A stretch of 36,583 nt of DNA from the NCBI GenBank assembly GCA_030536555.1, contig JAUNPU010000032.1, forward strand, positions 1 through 36,583. Reading direction: 5' to 3'. Each line of letters begins with the position of its first letter. Position 1 is the first letter of the stretch. The notes beneath the pieces are model-generated. The model did not search any database. It was given only the letters and a program-made list of their open reading frames with translations, and was not told the DNA's origin. Positions 7,206 through 16,017 of the stretch are shown here, piece after piece. Both the position numbers and the translations under genes were made by a program. The DNA is from Eubacteriales bacterium (GTDB lineage Bacteria; Bacillota; Clostridia; Lachnospirales; Lachnospiraceae).

Positions 7206-9485
7206 CTACTCCTGCGGCTCTGCCGGTACGAACACGCGGGTGTCGTGCACATCGGTGCTTTCCTTCTCGCTCTGCTTCTGAGCGGCGGCGATTGCCTCCG
7301 CGCAGAACTGCTCCTGGGCTGCCACCAGTACCTTACCGCGCTTGTCGATCTTCTCGTAGGTGCCGTCAGGCTGCAGCACATGAGCCTTCACATTGTCGGC
7401 AAGCTGGACTTCCAGAATGTGGATGACCTGCTTCTTCAGCTCCGGGTCCTCTACGGGGAACATGATTTCCACTCGCTTATCCAGATTTCTCGGCATCCAG
7501 TCGGCACTGCCCATGTAGACCTCCGGGCTGCCGTCATTTTCAAAGTAGAAGATACGGGCATGCTCCAGGAAGTTGCCGACGATGGAGTGAACCGTGATAT
7601 TCTCGGAAAGTCCCGGCACGCCTGCCTTCAGACAGCAGATGCCGCGGATCACCAGCTCGATCTTCACGCCTGCACAGGACGCCTCGTACAGATTGGCAAT
7701 GACCTCCTTGTCGCAGAGGGAGTTCATTTTCGCCATGATGTGAGCGGGACGGCCTTCCCGCGCCCGTCTGGTCTCCCGGCGGATCATCTTGATGCACTTG
7801 CTGCGCAGCCACAGCGGAGCCAGCGCCAGCTTGTTCCAGGTCGGCGGCTCGGAGTAGCCGGACAGCATGTTAAATACAGCCGTGGCATCCTCGCCGATCA
7901 GCGGATGACAGGTCATCAGTCCGCAGTCGGTGTACAGCCGTGCCGTGGAATCATTGTAGTTGCCGGTGCCCAGATGGACGTAACGGCGGATGCCGTCTTC
8001 CTCCCGGCGCACCACCAGGGTGATCTTGCAGTGGGTCTTCAGTCCCACCAGACCGTAGATTACATGGCAGCCGGCCTTCTCCAGCTTCTTCGCCCAGTTA
8101 ATATTATTTTCCTCGTCAAATCGTGCCTTCAGCTCCACCAGCACCGACACCTGCTTGCCATTTTCCGCCGCCTCAGCCAGCGCTGCCACGATGGGGGAAT
8201 GTCCGCTGACCCGGTACAGGGTCTGCTTGATTGCCAGCACATTCGGATCCCGGGCTGCTTTCTGCACCAGGTTCACCACCGGATCGAAGGTCTGATACGG
8301 ATGATGCAGGAATATGTCTCCCCTGCGGATATTGGTGAAAATGTCATCGTCATTCATCAGCGCCGGTACGGGCTGCGGTGTGTAGGACGGAGTCTTCAGC
8401 TCGTCAAATTCCTTCATGCCGTACATCTTCATCAGGAATGTCAGATCCAGCGGTCCGCTGATCTCATAAATGTCCTCGTTGCCGACCTCAAGCTCCTTCT
8501 TCAGGATCTTCAGCAGGCGGCGGTCCACCTTCTCCTCTACCTCCAGACGGATGACCTCGCCCCACTGGCGCTTCTTAAGCTGCTTCTGGATCTCCTCTAA
8601 CAGATCCACAGCCTCCTCCTCGTCCAGCGTAAAGTCTGCATTTCTCATAATACGGAACGGATGAGCAGACACAATATTGTAGTTCAAAAACAGCGTATGA
8701 ATGTTGCGCTCAATGATCTCCTCCAGCAGAATCACCTTGCGAGCACACTCCGACTCAATCGCAGCGCCGCCCTTGCCGGCATCTCCGCTCGCAGCTTCGC
8801 CCTTGCCAGCTCCGCCGCTCACGGCTCCTGCCTTGCCTGCTCCACCGCTCACAGCTCCTGCCTTGCCTGCGCCGCCTCTCTCCTCGTCCACCGGCAGCTC
8901 CACGATTCGCGGCAGCACCGCCGGAACCTGCACCATGGCGAATTCCAGTTCGCCGTCGCCGTCCTTCTTCTGCACCAGCGCCGCAATATTCAAAGACTTA
9001 TTGCGGATCAGCGGGAACGGGCGGGAGGAATCCACCGCCATCGGGGTCAGCACCGGATAGACATTTTCCCGGAAATAGTGATCCACATACGCTGCCTGAG
9101 CCTCCGTCAGCTCCTCATGCTCGCAGATGATCTCAAGCCCCTGCTGCTTCAGCGCCGGAACCAGGGAGCGGTTGTAGGTGGAATACTGGAGATTCACCAG
9201 ATCGTGGGTCTTCTCCCCGATCAGCTCCAGCTGCTCCTCCGGTCTCAGTCCGGCAATGTCCGGCTTCTTGTACCGAGCATGCACCATGTCCTTTAAGGAC
9301 GCCACCCGGACCATGAAAAACTCATCCAGATTGGATGCGGTAATGCTTAAGAACTTCAGCCGCTCAAACAGCGGAATGCTCTTGTCCCGCGCCTCGTTGA
9401 GAATCCGGTAGTCAAATTCCAGCCAGCTCAGCTCGCGGTTTACATAATTTTTCGGATCGGTATAATTTTTATCTAATTCAGTCAT
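7206..9485 (-). CDS. ppk: Polyphosphate kinase 1
   Basis: The 759-residue enzyme reversibly polymerises the gamma-phosphate of ATP into inorganic polyphosphate. The N-terminus NYVNRELSWLEFDYRILNEA is the family hallmark. The two key histidines are visible: H485 in GLKTHCK (phospho-histidine site) and H642 in FLEHARIFYF. Their spacing of 157 residues equals that of E. coli Ppk H435/H592 as known for the family. The length exceeds the usual ~690-720 partly because of a 40-residue repeat insertion at 204-243. The gene begins 2 bp after the ppx stop, with AGAGGG inside the ppx 3' end, so the two are translated as an operon that makes and degrades polyphosphate. The pst/pho operon lies 25 kb away in this window. 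Confidence 0.97.
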   Translation of the reverse strand: MTELDKNYTDPKNYVNRELSWLEFDYRILNEARDKSIPLFERLKFLSITASNLDEFFMVRVASLKDMVHARYKKPDIAGLRPEEQLELIGEKTHDLVNLQYSTYNRSLVPALKQQGLEIICEHEELTEAQAAYVDHYFRENVYPVLTPMAVDSSRPFPLIRNKSLNIAALVQKKDGDGELEFAMVQVPAVLPRIVELPVDEERGGAGKAGAVSGGAGKAGAVSGGAGKGEAASGDAGKGGAAIESECARKVILLEEIIERNIHTLFLNYNIVSAHPFRIMRNADFTLDEEEAVDLLEEIQKQLKKRQWGEVIRLEVEEKVDRRLLKILKKELEVGNEDIYEISGPLDLTFLMKMYGMKEFDELKTPSYTPQPVPALMNDDDIFTNIRRGDIFLHHPYQTFDPVVNLVQKAARDPNVLAIKQTLYRVSGHSPIVAALAEAAENGKQVSVLVELKARFDEENNINWAKKLEKAGCHVIYGLVGLKTHCKITLVVRREEDGIRRYVHLGTGNYNDSTARLYTDCGLMTCHPLIGEDATAVFNMLSGYSEPPTWNKLALAPLWLRSKCIKMIRRETRRAREGRPAHIMAKMNSLCDKEVIANLYEASCAGVKIELVIRGICCLKAGVPGLSENITVHSIVGNFLEHARIFYFENDGSPEVYMGSADWMPRNLDKRVEIMFPVEDPELKKQVIHILEVQLADNVKAHVLQPDGTYEKIDKRGKVLVAAQEQFCAEAIAAAQKQSEKESTDVHDTRVFVPAEPQE
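8757..8876 (-). repeat. 30-bp in-frame minisatellite inside ppk, 4 copies
   Basis: Four 30-bp units encode the decapeptides GGAGKAGAVS, GGAGKAGAVS, GGAGKGEAAS and GDAGKGGAAI (Ppk residues 204-243). The repeat falls in a loop between the conserved ELP segment and the LEEIIERN helix, where family members normally have a short connection. The peptide is rich in Gly/Ala/Lys. The first two copies encode identical decapeptides, which suggests recent expansion. Confidence 0.92.
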
Positions 9486-9487
9486 AT

Positions 9488-11047
9488 TTACACCCTCTTT
9501 TTCTGCTTCAGCACCGGTCTGATGCCAAATATCTCCTCAAAGAAATCTCCTTTTTCCGCGATGGACATCGCTTCCACCGTCACATCTCCCGTATAACCTG
9601 TGGTGATGACCAGCTCACTGCCCCGGATCACAAGGCGGCAGTCCGCCAGCTTTCCCTTGTGGCTGCGGTCCATGGAATTGGCAAGCCGCAGGATGGCGAT
9701 CAGCTTGGCTATGGTCAGCGTCAGATTCTCCGGATTCACCAGCCGGGTATAGACCGACGGCTTCGCCAGAACCTGCACCTGATTGTAGCGGAATGGCTGT
9801 ACGTGGTAGCGGACCACATTTGCCACGATCTCGCGCTCCACGTGGGAAAGACCGATAATCTCCGTAGACATGATCAGATTGTAGGCACACTCTGTGGCAT
9901 CCCGCATGGTGACGAACTTACCGCAGGAGTGCAGGTCCGCCGCAATCTGTAAGAGCAGCCGCTCCCGTTCCTTCATGCCATGGTACTTCTTCAGACAGTC
10001 AAATACCTGCAGCGCCGCCTGTTCCACCGCCTGAATATGAGGCATGTGGCACTTGTAGCGCTTCGCCATATTGCGCGAGGTCACAATAATATCATTGCTG
10101 AAGCTGTGATTGAACTTCAGAAGCTTCTTCGCCTCCGCGTAATCGGCGGCAATGCCGTCCGTCATCATGATGCCGGGGAGCCACATATTTTCCGCCCCGG
10201 TCATTTCCATCATCCGCTTGTAAATGGATGCGGTGGGAAGCATCATGGCTGCATATTCGCCATTGACGTCAAATGTCTCCTCGATCTGATCCATGGTCAT
10301 CCGGCTGAGGCTGTCGTACACAGCGTTGACCTCCGCTATGGACACCCGGTCTTTGCGCTTCTCCTCGTCAAACCGGCTGTAAAGTATCAGAATCGGCTCG
10401 CCGATGGCGATCAGATTCTTGATGTCACGGTCCTTTAAGTACATTTTGCGGAAGGTCACCAGCTCATTGTCCACCATTTCTGTCAGCAGAAGCTGCTCCA
10501 CTTCCTTCGTCAGATGCTCATGTGCCAGAATCTCCCTGAGGCGCAGCACGCCCAGAGGCAGATTCTGCGTGGAAACCAGCGCGTCCCGGTCGAACAGAGA
10601 CACCTGCATGCTTCCAAATCCCACGTCCACGATCGCCGTGCCCTTCTGAATGGTCTTCTGGAACTCCGCATCCTTGGCTGCAATCGCCTTGTAGCTGATA
10701 AATCGCTGCTCGGAGTTGCTGATGACCCGGACCTCCAGCCCGGTGCGGACCTTGATCTGGTCCAGCACGATCTGGCTGTTCTTCGCCTCCCGCATGGCGC
10801 TGGTGGCGTAAGCCCGGTAGTCCTCCACCTGATATTCCTTCATAATACAGACAAAGTCCGCCAGCACCTCGCACATCTCTTCCACCAGATGATAGCCAAT
10901 CTTTCCGCCATTATATGTGTCTCTTCCAAGGGCAATCACATGCTTCACATGGTCAATGGAACGGATCCCGGTCTTATCCGAAATCTCGTATATCCCAAGC
11001 TCCAGCTCAAATGACCCAACATCAATCGCCGCAAATGTGCGTACCAT
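9488..11047 (-). CDS. ppx: Exopolyphosphatase, Ppx/GppA family
   Basis: The 519-residue protein is predicted to hydrolyse terminal phosphates from polyphosphate, or pppGpp. The ASKHA-fold phosphate loops appear as AAIDVGSFELELGIYEI near the N-terminus and AIVDVGFGSMQVSLFD near residue 140. The C-terminal ~200 residues form an HD-type helical domain (QIAADLHSCGKF, VVRYH), as in long Ppx proteins. The frame opens at 11083, but the ATG at 11047 is chosen: AGGAGG lies 10 bases upstream, and a TACAAT -10 candidate at 11094-11099 would start the RNA near 11087, leaving no leader for the upstream ATG. First gene of the ppx-ppk operon. Confidence 0.93.
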   Translation of the reverse strand: MVRTFAAIDVGSFELELGIYEISDKTGIRSIDHVKHVIALGRDTYNGGKIGYHLVEEMCEVLADFVCIMKEYQVEDYRAYATSAMREAKNSQIVLDQIKVRTGLEVRVISNSEQRFISYKAIAAKDAEFQKTIQKGTAIVDVGFGSMQVSLFDRDALVSTQNLPLGVLRLREILAHEHLTKEVEQLLLTEMVDNELVTFRKMYLKDRDIKNLIAIGEPILILYSRFDEEKRKDRVSIAEVNAVYDSLSRMTMDQIEETFDVNGEYAAMMLPTASIYKRMMEMTGAENMWLPGIMMTDGIAADYAEAKKLLKFNHSFSNDIIVTSRNMAKRYKCHMPHIQAVEQAALQVFDCLKKYHGMKERERLLLQIAADLHSCGKFVTMRDATECAYNLIMSTEIIGLSHVEREIVANVVRYHVQPFRYNQVQVLAKPSVYTRLVNPENLTLTIAKLIAILRLANSMDRSHKGKLADCRLVIRGSELVITTGYTGDVTVEAMSIAEKGDFFEEIFGIRPVLKQKKRV

Positions 11048-11166
11048 ACGCTCTGTACCTCCTGTTTCTGCGCTTTCTCCCATACTGCTCTATATTGTAT
11101 CAGCTTACCCTTTGCTTTGTGTTAATATTTCGTAAAAATCAGGTAAAATTATTCAAAAATCTTCAC

Positions 11167-12294
11167 TTAATAATTCCCCAGAATCCGCAGATTCGCCGCC
11201 TCCTGCGCGATGCCATTTAACGCATTGCAGATGCCCGGCTCGTCCAGATTTCCCTCGATATCGATGAAAAACCGGTATTCCCAGTTGCGCCCCGGAATCG
11301 GCCGGGACTCGATCATCCGCATATTGACATGATTGAAAATGAAATTGCCCAGCATATTGTACAGTGTACCGCTGCGGTGCGGCAGCTCGAAGCAGATGCT
11401 CACCTTCCCCGCGTCCGCCCGGTAGACCTGCTGTCTGGACAGCACAATGAAGCGGGTGGTATTGCCTTCATTATTCTGGATTGCCGGCTTCAGCACCTTC
11501 AGCCCGTACAGGCTGCCTGCAATCTCGCTTGCCACCGCCGCCTGGCTCTTATCCCCGTCCTCCACGACCTTCTTCGCCGCCACTGCCGTATTGGCAAGGC
11601 TGATCTGCTTCCAGTCCTTCTGGCTGTTCAGGTAATTGGAGGACTGCATCAGCGCCTGGGGGTGAGAGTAGACCGTGCGAATGTCGGAAAGCTCCGCCTC
11701 CGGCCGCGCCAGCAGTGCATGATTCACCGGCAGGAAGATCTCCGCCACAATGCAGTTCTCATGCTCGATCAGCAGGTCGTAGTTGTCGATCACCGCGCCT
11801 GCGGAGGAATTCTCGATGGGAAGCACCGCGTAGTCGGCTCTGCCCTCCTGCACCTCCTCCATCGCCTCCCCGAAGGTCGGCACATGGTACACATCCGCAT
11901 CCTGCCCAAAATACTGCAGCGTCGCCGCATGGCTGTAGGCACCTTCCACCCCCTGGTAGACGATCCGCGCCCCTTTCACCGGTAGAGTCTCCACCTTCTG
12001 AAATCCCAGCTCCATGGTCCTCCCGCTCTCCGCCAGCAGCCGGTACTGATAGCGGCGGCTGATGGTCATCATCTGGGAAAATAACTCCTGCACCGCAGTC
12101 CGGTTAAAGTCCCCGTGTGCCATCTCCCCCACGGCTGCCAGCTTCTGCTTCTCCCGCTCGCCGTCGTACACCGCCTTGCCGCTCTCGATCTTGGACTGCG
12201 CCACATTTCCGCAGATCTCCATCCGCTTCTCAAATAACTCCACAATCTGGCGGTCAATCCCGTCTAATTCTTTCCTGCATGCCAATAAATCCAC
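11167..12294 (-). CDS. pheA: Bifunctional chorismate mutase/prephenate dehydratase (P-protein)
   Basis: The 375-residue enzyme converts chorismate to prephenate and then to phenylpyruvate for phenylalanine synthesis. The AroQ-type mutase helix lies at about 1-90 (RKELDGIDRQIVELFEKRM). The dehydratase domain runs from about 110 to 285, with YQGVEGAYSHAA and the catalytic NTTRF motif (about 278-282). The ACT regulatory domain runs from about 297 to 375, with RSGTLYNML and the phenylalanine-binding ESRP (329-332), so feedback inhibition by Phe is expected. Translation begins at GTG with AAAGGA/GGGAGG upstream. The leader region holds a 26-bp tandem repeat rather than a recognisable T-box. No other aromatic pathway gene is adjacent. 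Confidence 0.96.
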   Translation of the reverse strand: MDLLACRKELDGIDRQIVELFEKRMEICGNVAQSKIESGKAVYDGEREKQKLAAVGEMAHGDFNRTAVQELFSQMMTISRRYQYRLLAESGRTMELGFQKVETLPVKGARIVYQGVEGAYSHAATLQYFGQDADVYHVPTFGEAMEEVQEGRADYAVLPIENSSAGAVIDNYDLLIEHENCIVAEIFLPVNHALLARPEAELSDIRTVYSHPQALMQSSNYLNSQKDWKQISLANTAVAAKKVVEDGDKSQAAVASEIAGSLYGLKVLKPAIQNNEGNTTRFIVLSRQQVYRADAGKVSICFELPHRSGTLYNMLGNFIFNHVNMRMIESRPIPGRNWEYRFFIDIEGNLDEPGICNALNGIAQEAANLRILGNY

Positions 12295-12352
12295 TGTCCT
12301 TTGTCCTCCCGTCTCTGTCTTCTCTGTCTCACTTCTGTCTGTATTTCGTCCC

Positions 12353-12458
12353 GCTGCTTTCTCTCAGGTCTCCGCCTCGCTGCTTTCTCTCAGGCTTCAG
12401 CCTCGCCACTTTCTCTCAGGTCTCAGCCTCGCTGCTTTCTCTCTCAGGCTTCCGCCTC
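12353..12458. repeat. 26-bp tandem repeat, 4 copies, between plsC and pheA
   Basis: Units start at 12353, 12379, 12405 and 12431, each close to GCTGCTTTCTCTCAGG followed by TCTCCGCCTC or a near variant. The fourth is lengthened to 28 bp by an extra CT. A fifth partial unit may follow. The array fills most of the 197 bp between the plsC stop and the pheA start, so it lies in the pheA leader or promoter region on minus. Confidence 0.92.
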
Positions 12459-12491
12459 ACTGCTGCCCTCTGTTGCCCGGTCTCCCGCTGC

Positions 12492-13244
12492 TCAGCCCTG
12501 CTCCCTCTTCAGCATCTCGATAATCACGTCTCTGGTATATGCCCCTGCCCGCTTCCTCTGCTCTGCCGGAAGCTGTTTTATGTAAATCGGCTCGCCGTAT
12601 TCGATGGTCACCTTCGCCGCCCGGATCCATGGCAGATGGCGCTCAAATACATTTGCCGTGCCGGTGATTGCCACCGGAACCACCGGACAGCCGGACTTCT
12701 CCGCAATCTTTAAGCTTCCTTCCTTAAATGGAAGCAGGTCCGTCAGATCTTCATGAGGATTGCGGGTTCCCTCCGGGAAAATCCAGATGGAAATGCCGGA
12801 CTTCACCTTCTCGATACCCTTCATGATGGTCTTCAAGCCTTCCTTGATGTCCTTGCGGTTTAAGAACAGGCAGTTCACCAGCACCATCCAGTCAGACAGG
12901 AGCGGCACCTTCTCCATCTCCGCTTTCGCCACGAATCCGGTCAGCCCCGGCACAGTAGTGTATCCTACCAGAATATCAAAGTAGCTGCTGTGGTTGCCCA
13001 CGTAGAGTACTGCGCCATCCGGGATATTTTCCCGCCCCTTCACCGTGATTTTCACGCCGGACACCTTTAAAATCAGGCGAAACATCGTCTGCACAATACT
13101 GAGTGCCTTCTTCTGCGCCGCCAGACTTGCCTGCGGGTCCACATCAGTCGTTCCATTCACCGCTTTGCTCAAGCTGAGACGCAGCGGAATACTCAGAATC
13201 AGAAACCCGATCAGCAGGATTGCTACTAATAATAAGCGTATCAT
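12492..13244 (-). CDS. plsC: 1-acyl-sn-glycerol-3-phosphate acyltransferase
   Basis: The 250-residue membrane-associated acyltransferase adds the second acyl chain to lysophosphatidic acid in phospholipid synthesis. The catalytic HX4D motif is NHSSYFD (H85-D90), and the acceptor-binding FPEGTR lies at 156-161. One N-terminal hydrophobic helix (about 3-22) anchors it. GAGGTG lies 6 bases before the ATG. The cardiolipin synthase 600 bp away uses the downstream products of the same pathway, although the two genes are separated by a terminator. Confidence 0.95.
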   Translation of the reverse strand: MIRLLLVAILLIGFLILSIPLRLSLSKAVNGTTDVDPQASLAAQKKALSIVQTMFRLILKVSGVKITVKGRENIPDGAVLYVGNHSSYFDILVGYTTVPGLTGFVAKAEMEKVPLLSDWMVLVNCLFLNRKDIKEGLKTIMKGIEKVKSGISIWIFPEGTRNPHEDLTDLLPFKEGSLKIAEKSGCPVVPVAITGTANVFERHLPWIRAAKVTIEYGEPIYIKQLPAEQRKRAGAYTRDVIIEMLKREQG

Positions 13245-13286
13245 TTTGTCACCTCATTCTATTCTTTTTTTGTTTCAAGTATATAA

Positions 13287-13325
13287 AAAAAGAGGGACAA
13301 GTACAAGTCATATGTCCCTCTTTTT
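13287..13325 (-). terminator. Terminator of the CmpB-type gene
   Basis: A perfect 13-bp stem AAAAAGAGGGACA / TGTCCCTCTTTTT surrounds a 13-base loop. The stop codon of the CmpB-type gene (13308-13310) lies inside the loop, so the last codons form part of the terminator. The T-rich end follows on minus. Confidence 0.9.
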
Positions 13326-13745
13326 CGTAATTTGTTCGAACAATAATCCGGTGCCGAACCACAGCGGCGCGAAGTCCAGCCGGATCAGTCCGTTGATGCT
13401 GGTCTGCCTGCCGGAATAGTCCCACGGGCAGATGCCCCGCGCCCGCAGCCACATGCCGGAAATGTACTCCGCCGTGAAGATCAGCACCATGTACAGCATG
13501 CCGTGGCGGACCATCCGGTCGGTGCCGCGCAGGGGCTGCTCCCCGATCCACCGGTCGATCAGCCCGCCGATGGGCGCAAGCAGCGCACCGCAGCCATAAA
13601 TAGGAAACATCAGCAGTGACGTCCGCCCCATCAGCCGCCAGTCATGAGCCATGATGGATTCCACGGAGGTGAAGATCACCTCCAGGCACCAGCCGGTGAT
13701 CCCGCACTTGATAAAGTTCATTGGAAGTCTGGATAATCTGTTCAT
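13308..13745 (-). CDS. CmpB-type membrane protein (putative ABC-transporter type IV family)
   Basis: The 145-residue protein has about four hydrophobic segments. GWCLEVIF near the N-terminus, MFPIYGCGALLAPIGG in the middle and WDYSGR..INGLIRLDFAPLWFGTG at the C-terminus match the family named 'putative ABC-transporter type IV' (ABC_trans_CmpB). The biochemical role of that family is not established and no ABC ATPase is adjacent. A TATAAT box at 13774-13779 would give a short leader, but I see no good ribosome site before the ATG at 13745 or the next ATG nine codons in, so the exact start is uncertain. A strong terminator ends it. Confidence 0.75.
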   Translation of the reverse strand: MNRLSRLPMNFIKCGITGWCLEVIFTSVESIMAHDWRLMGRTSLLMFPIYGCGALLAPIGGLIDRWIGEQPLRGTDRMVRHGMLYMVLIFTAEYISGMWLRARGICPWDYSGRQTSINGLIRLDFAPLWFGTGLLFEQITKKRDI

Positions 13746-13865
13746 GCTGTTAATATGACCGGCTTCGGCTCAAATTATACATCATGTTCTCCCTGCGACA
13801 GCGGCACCAGATTCTCCTGTCCGCCTCGCAGCCGCCTTCTCCTGTGTCTCCGGCCTCGCAGCACG

Positions 13866-15401
13866 CTACAGCAGCGGCGACAGCAGTCTGCTTCCCTGCT
13901 CCTTCACCCGGACCCACAGGCTGCGCGCCTCGTAGACCTCCTTCGTGACCTCCCGGCACCGGGTCAGGTCGTCCAGGAAGATCTGCTCCAGATGCTCGGT
14001 GGTCTCCTCGTCATAAATCGTGGCATTGACCTCAAAGTTCAGCTCGAAGCTTCGGATATCCATATTTGCCGTGCCGTAGCAGCTGACGCGGCTGTCCACC
14101 ATCACGCCCTTGGCGTGAAGAAATCCATTCTCGTAGGTGTAGCACCGCGCCCCGGCATCCACCATTTCCCCCACATAGGAGTAGGTTGCCCAGTAGACAA
14201 AGGGGTGGTCCGGCATGCAGGGAATCATCAGGCGCACATCGATTCCGGAGCCGGCGGCGATCTTCAGCGCGCTGAGCACCGCATCGTCCGGCACAAAGTA
14301 GGGCGTCTGAATATAAATGTGGTGGCGCGCCTTGTGAAACATCTGCAGATAATTGTCCCGGATCAGCCGCAGCGCCGAGTCCGGACCACTGGTGATGATC
14401 TGGATGCCCAGGATATTTTCCGGAAATTCCGGCAGGTCGGCGCGGCTTTTCAACAAATGCATCGCCGGCTTCTGCCCGCTGCCCGGCTCCGGCACTCCCG
14501 GCTCGGCTAACGGCGTGCAGTCTGCGAAATACCAGGCATTTTTGAACAGATTTTCCTTCACCGTATAGTTCCAGTCCAGGGCAAATCGAATCTGCAGGCT
14601 GATCACCGCATCGCCCTCGATCTTTAAGTGCGTGTCCCGCCAATACCCGAACTTCGGGTCCTTTCCCAGATATTCCCGTCCTATGTTGAAGCCGCCCACA
14701 TAGCCGACCCGCCCGTCGATCACCACGATTTTCCGGTGGTTGCGGTAGTTGACGCGCAGATTTAGCCGCCCCAGCACCGGCGGGAAGAAACAGCCCACCT
14801 GAATCCCCGCCTCCTTAAGCTCCTGCCAGCGGCGCCCCGGCATGAACCGTCCGCCCATGCCGTCGTAAAGGATGCGCACCTCCACACCATTTCTCACCCG
14901 GTCCTTCAGAATCGGCACGATGGTGTCGAACAGCTCGTCATTTTTGATAATGTAATACTGAATGTTGATAAAATGCCGCGCCTTCCGGAGCTCCCTGCGC
15001 AGGTCCTCGAACTTCTTCTGCCCGTCCGTGAAGATTTCCACCTGGTTATTCAGCGTCAGCACCGCCCCCGCCTTCTCCAGATTATAAAATACCAGGTCCC
15101 CGTAGTCCGCTGAAAGGGGATCTTCCAGCAAAAATGCCTCCCGCCGCAGGAAGTTCTCCTGACTCTTCACCGAATACTGGAAGCGGTCCTCCACCTCCTT
15201 GATCCGGAACATCCTGCTCTTGCGAAAGTCCTGGGCGAAGATCAGGTAGAAGAAAAAGCCGAACACCGGCACAAAATAAAGAATCAGGAGCCAGGTCCAC
15301 ACTGCCTTAGGATCCCGCCTCTGAAAAAATACTATTACTACAGATAAAAACAGGTTGATGTACAGAAGATGCTCCATCAGCCACTCCCACACCGCCATCA
15401 T
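13866..15401 (-). CDS. cls: Cardiolipin synthase, phospholipase D superfamily
   Basis: The 511-residue enzyme is predicted to condense two phosphatidylglycerols to cardiolipin at the membrane. Two N-terminal helices (about 12-26 and 34-54), separated by RRDPKAVWTW, precede two PLD domains with HKD motifs: NHRKIVVIDGRVGYVGGFNIG (His222) and FLHAKGVMVDS (His429). The frame is open to 15479, but the extra N-terminal residues are charged and lack a ribosome site. I chose the ATG pair at 15401; a GTG at 15410 behind AAAGGTGG is an equally good alternative. A Gly/Pro-rich stretch near residues 298-312 interrupts the middle of the protein. Pilin and DUF4250 genes lie upstream on the same strand. Confidence 0.92.
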   Translation of the reverse strand: MMAVWEWLMEHLLYINLFLSVVIVFFQRRDPKAVWTWLLILYFVPVFGFFFYLIFAQDFRKSRMFRIKEVEDRFQYSVKSQENFLRREAFLLEDPLSADYGDLVFYNLEKAGAVLTLNNQVEIFTDGQKKFEDLRRELRKARHFINIQYYIIKNDELFDTIVPILKDRVRNGVEVRILYDGMGGRFMPGRRWQELKEAGIQVGCFFPPVLGRLNLRVNYRNHRKIVVIDGRVGYVGGFNIGREYLGKDPKFGYWRDTHLKIEGDAVISLQIRFALDWNYTVKENLFKNAWYFADCTPLAEPGVPEPGSGQKPAMHLLKSRADLPEFPENILGIQIITSGPDSALRLIRDNYLQMFHKARHHIYIQTPYFVPDDAVLSALKIAAGSGIDVRLMIPCMPDHPFVYWATYSYVGEMVDAGARCYTYENGFLHAKGVMVDSRVSCYGTANMDIRSFELNFEVNATIYDEETTEHLEQIFLDDLTRCREVTKEVYEARSLWVRVKEQGSRLLSPLL

Positions 15402-15493
15402 CTGCTCCACAGCACCCCCACCTTTCTCTCGGTTACGCCTGCATTTTGCTCCGGTCTCACCTGCGTTCTCTGCCATCACGCTTCCGGTCCTTC

Positions 15494-15925
15494 CTACCGG
15501 ACCTTTTTGACCTTCTGCTGTCCGTTCAGCAGCTCCACCTGATAGCCGTCAACCACATAGATCAGCTCTCTCACCGCGGTGCCGTCTGTACTCAGAGTCA
15601 GGTTCTGGATATACGCGTCCTTGCTGCATTTTATCAGCAGATATTCTGTCAGCGGACTTTCCGGTGAACCCAGCGTATGCTCCGAAACCTCCTCCAGCAC
15701 CGTCATTGTGTCCACGTCGCCGTTCGGATAGCGGTCCAGCAGGTACAGCTCCACACTGTCCTTTACCTTCTCCGCCTCCACCAGACAGCGCTTCTTCCTG
15801 GCCTCCACCACATATCCCGTAAATGACGGAATCAGGATCGATACCAGCACAGTCAGAACTACCAGCACCACCATCAGTTCCACAAGCGTAAATCCTTTTG
15901 TACTGCACTTTCTTTTCAACATCAT
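15494..15925 (-). CDS. Orphan type IV prepilin-like protein
   Basis: The 143-residue protein has a class III signal: a short basic leader, then KG/FTLVELMVVLVVLTVLVSIL, with cleavage expected after the Gly and Glu at +5. The remainder has a short helical spine (VEARKKRCLVEAEKVKDSVELYLLD) and a small C-terminal beta region ending in KVKKVR. GGGGAGG lies 5 bases before the ATG. No prepilin peptidase, assembly ATPase or platform gene is present in the window, so the machinery must be encoded elsewhere. The neighbours, cls and a DUF4250 gene, do not suggest a function. It could be a minor or pseudopilin rather than a fibre subunit. Confidence 0.85.
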   Translation of the reverse strand: MMLKRKCSTKGFTLVELMVVLVVLTVLVSILIPSFTGYVVEARKKRCLVEAEKVKDSVELYLLDRYPNGDVDTMTVLEEVSEHTLGSPESPLTEYLLIKCSKDAYIQNLTLSTDGTAVRELIYVVDGYQVELLNGQQKVKKVR

Positions 15926-16017
15926 CGCTTCCTCCCCGGTTCTGCAGCCGCAAAGATATCCTTACAGCTGCTATTTTCTTCTCATTCCCGGAAAGAAAGC
16001 CCGGCCAGACCCCTCAA

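Noticed and set aside
7245..8600. 451-residue plus-strand frame opposite ppk
   Set aside because: Antisense to a clear Ppk1; composition is Leu/His/Arg/Gln-rich as expected from the complement of a GC-rich gene, with no family motif.
12295..12491. T-box or amino-acid attenuator before pheA
   Set aside because: No T-box consensus or leader peptide; the region is a 26-bp repeat.
15480..15510. Terminator between the prepilin and cls
   Set aside because: TCCGGT/ACCGGA can pair, but no T-run follows on minus.
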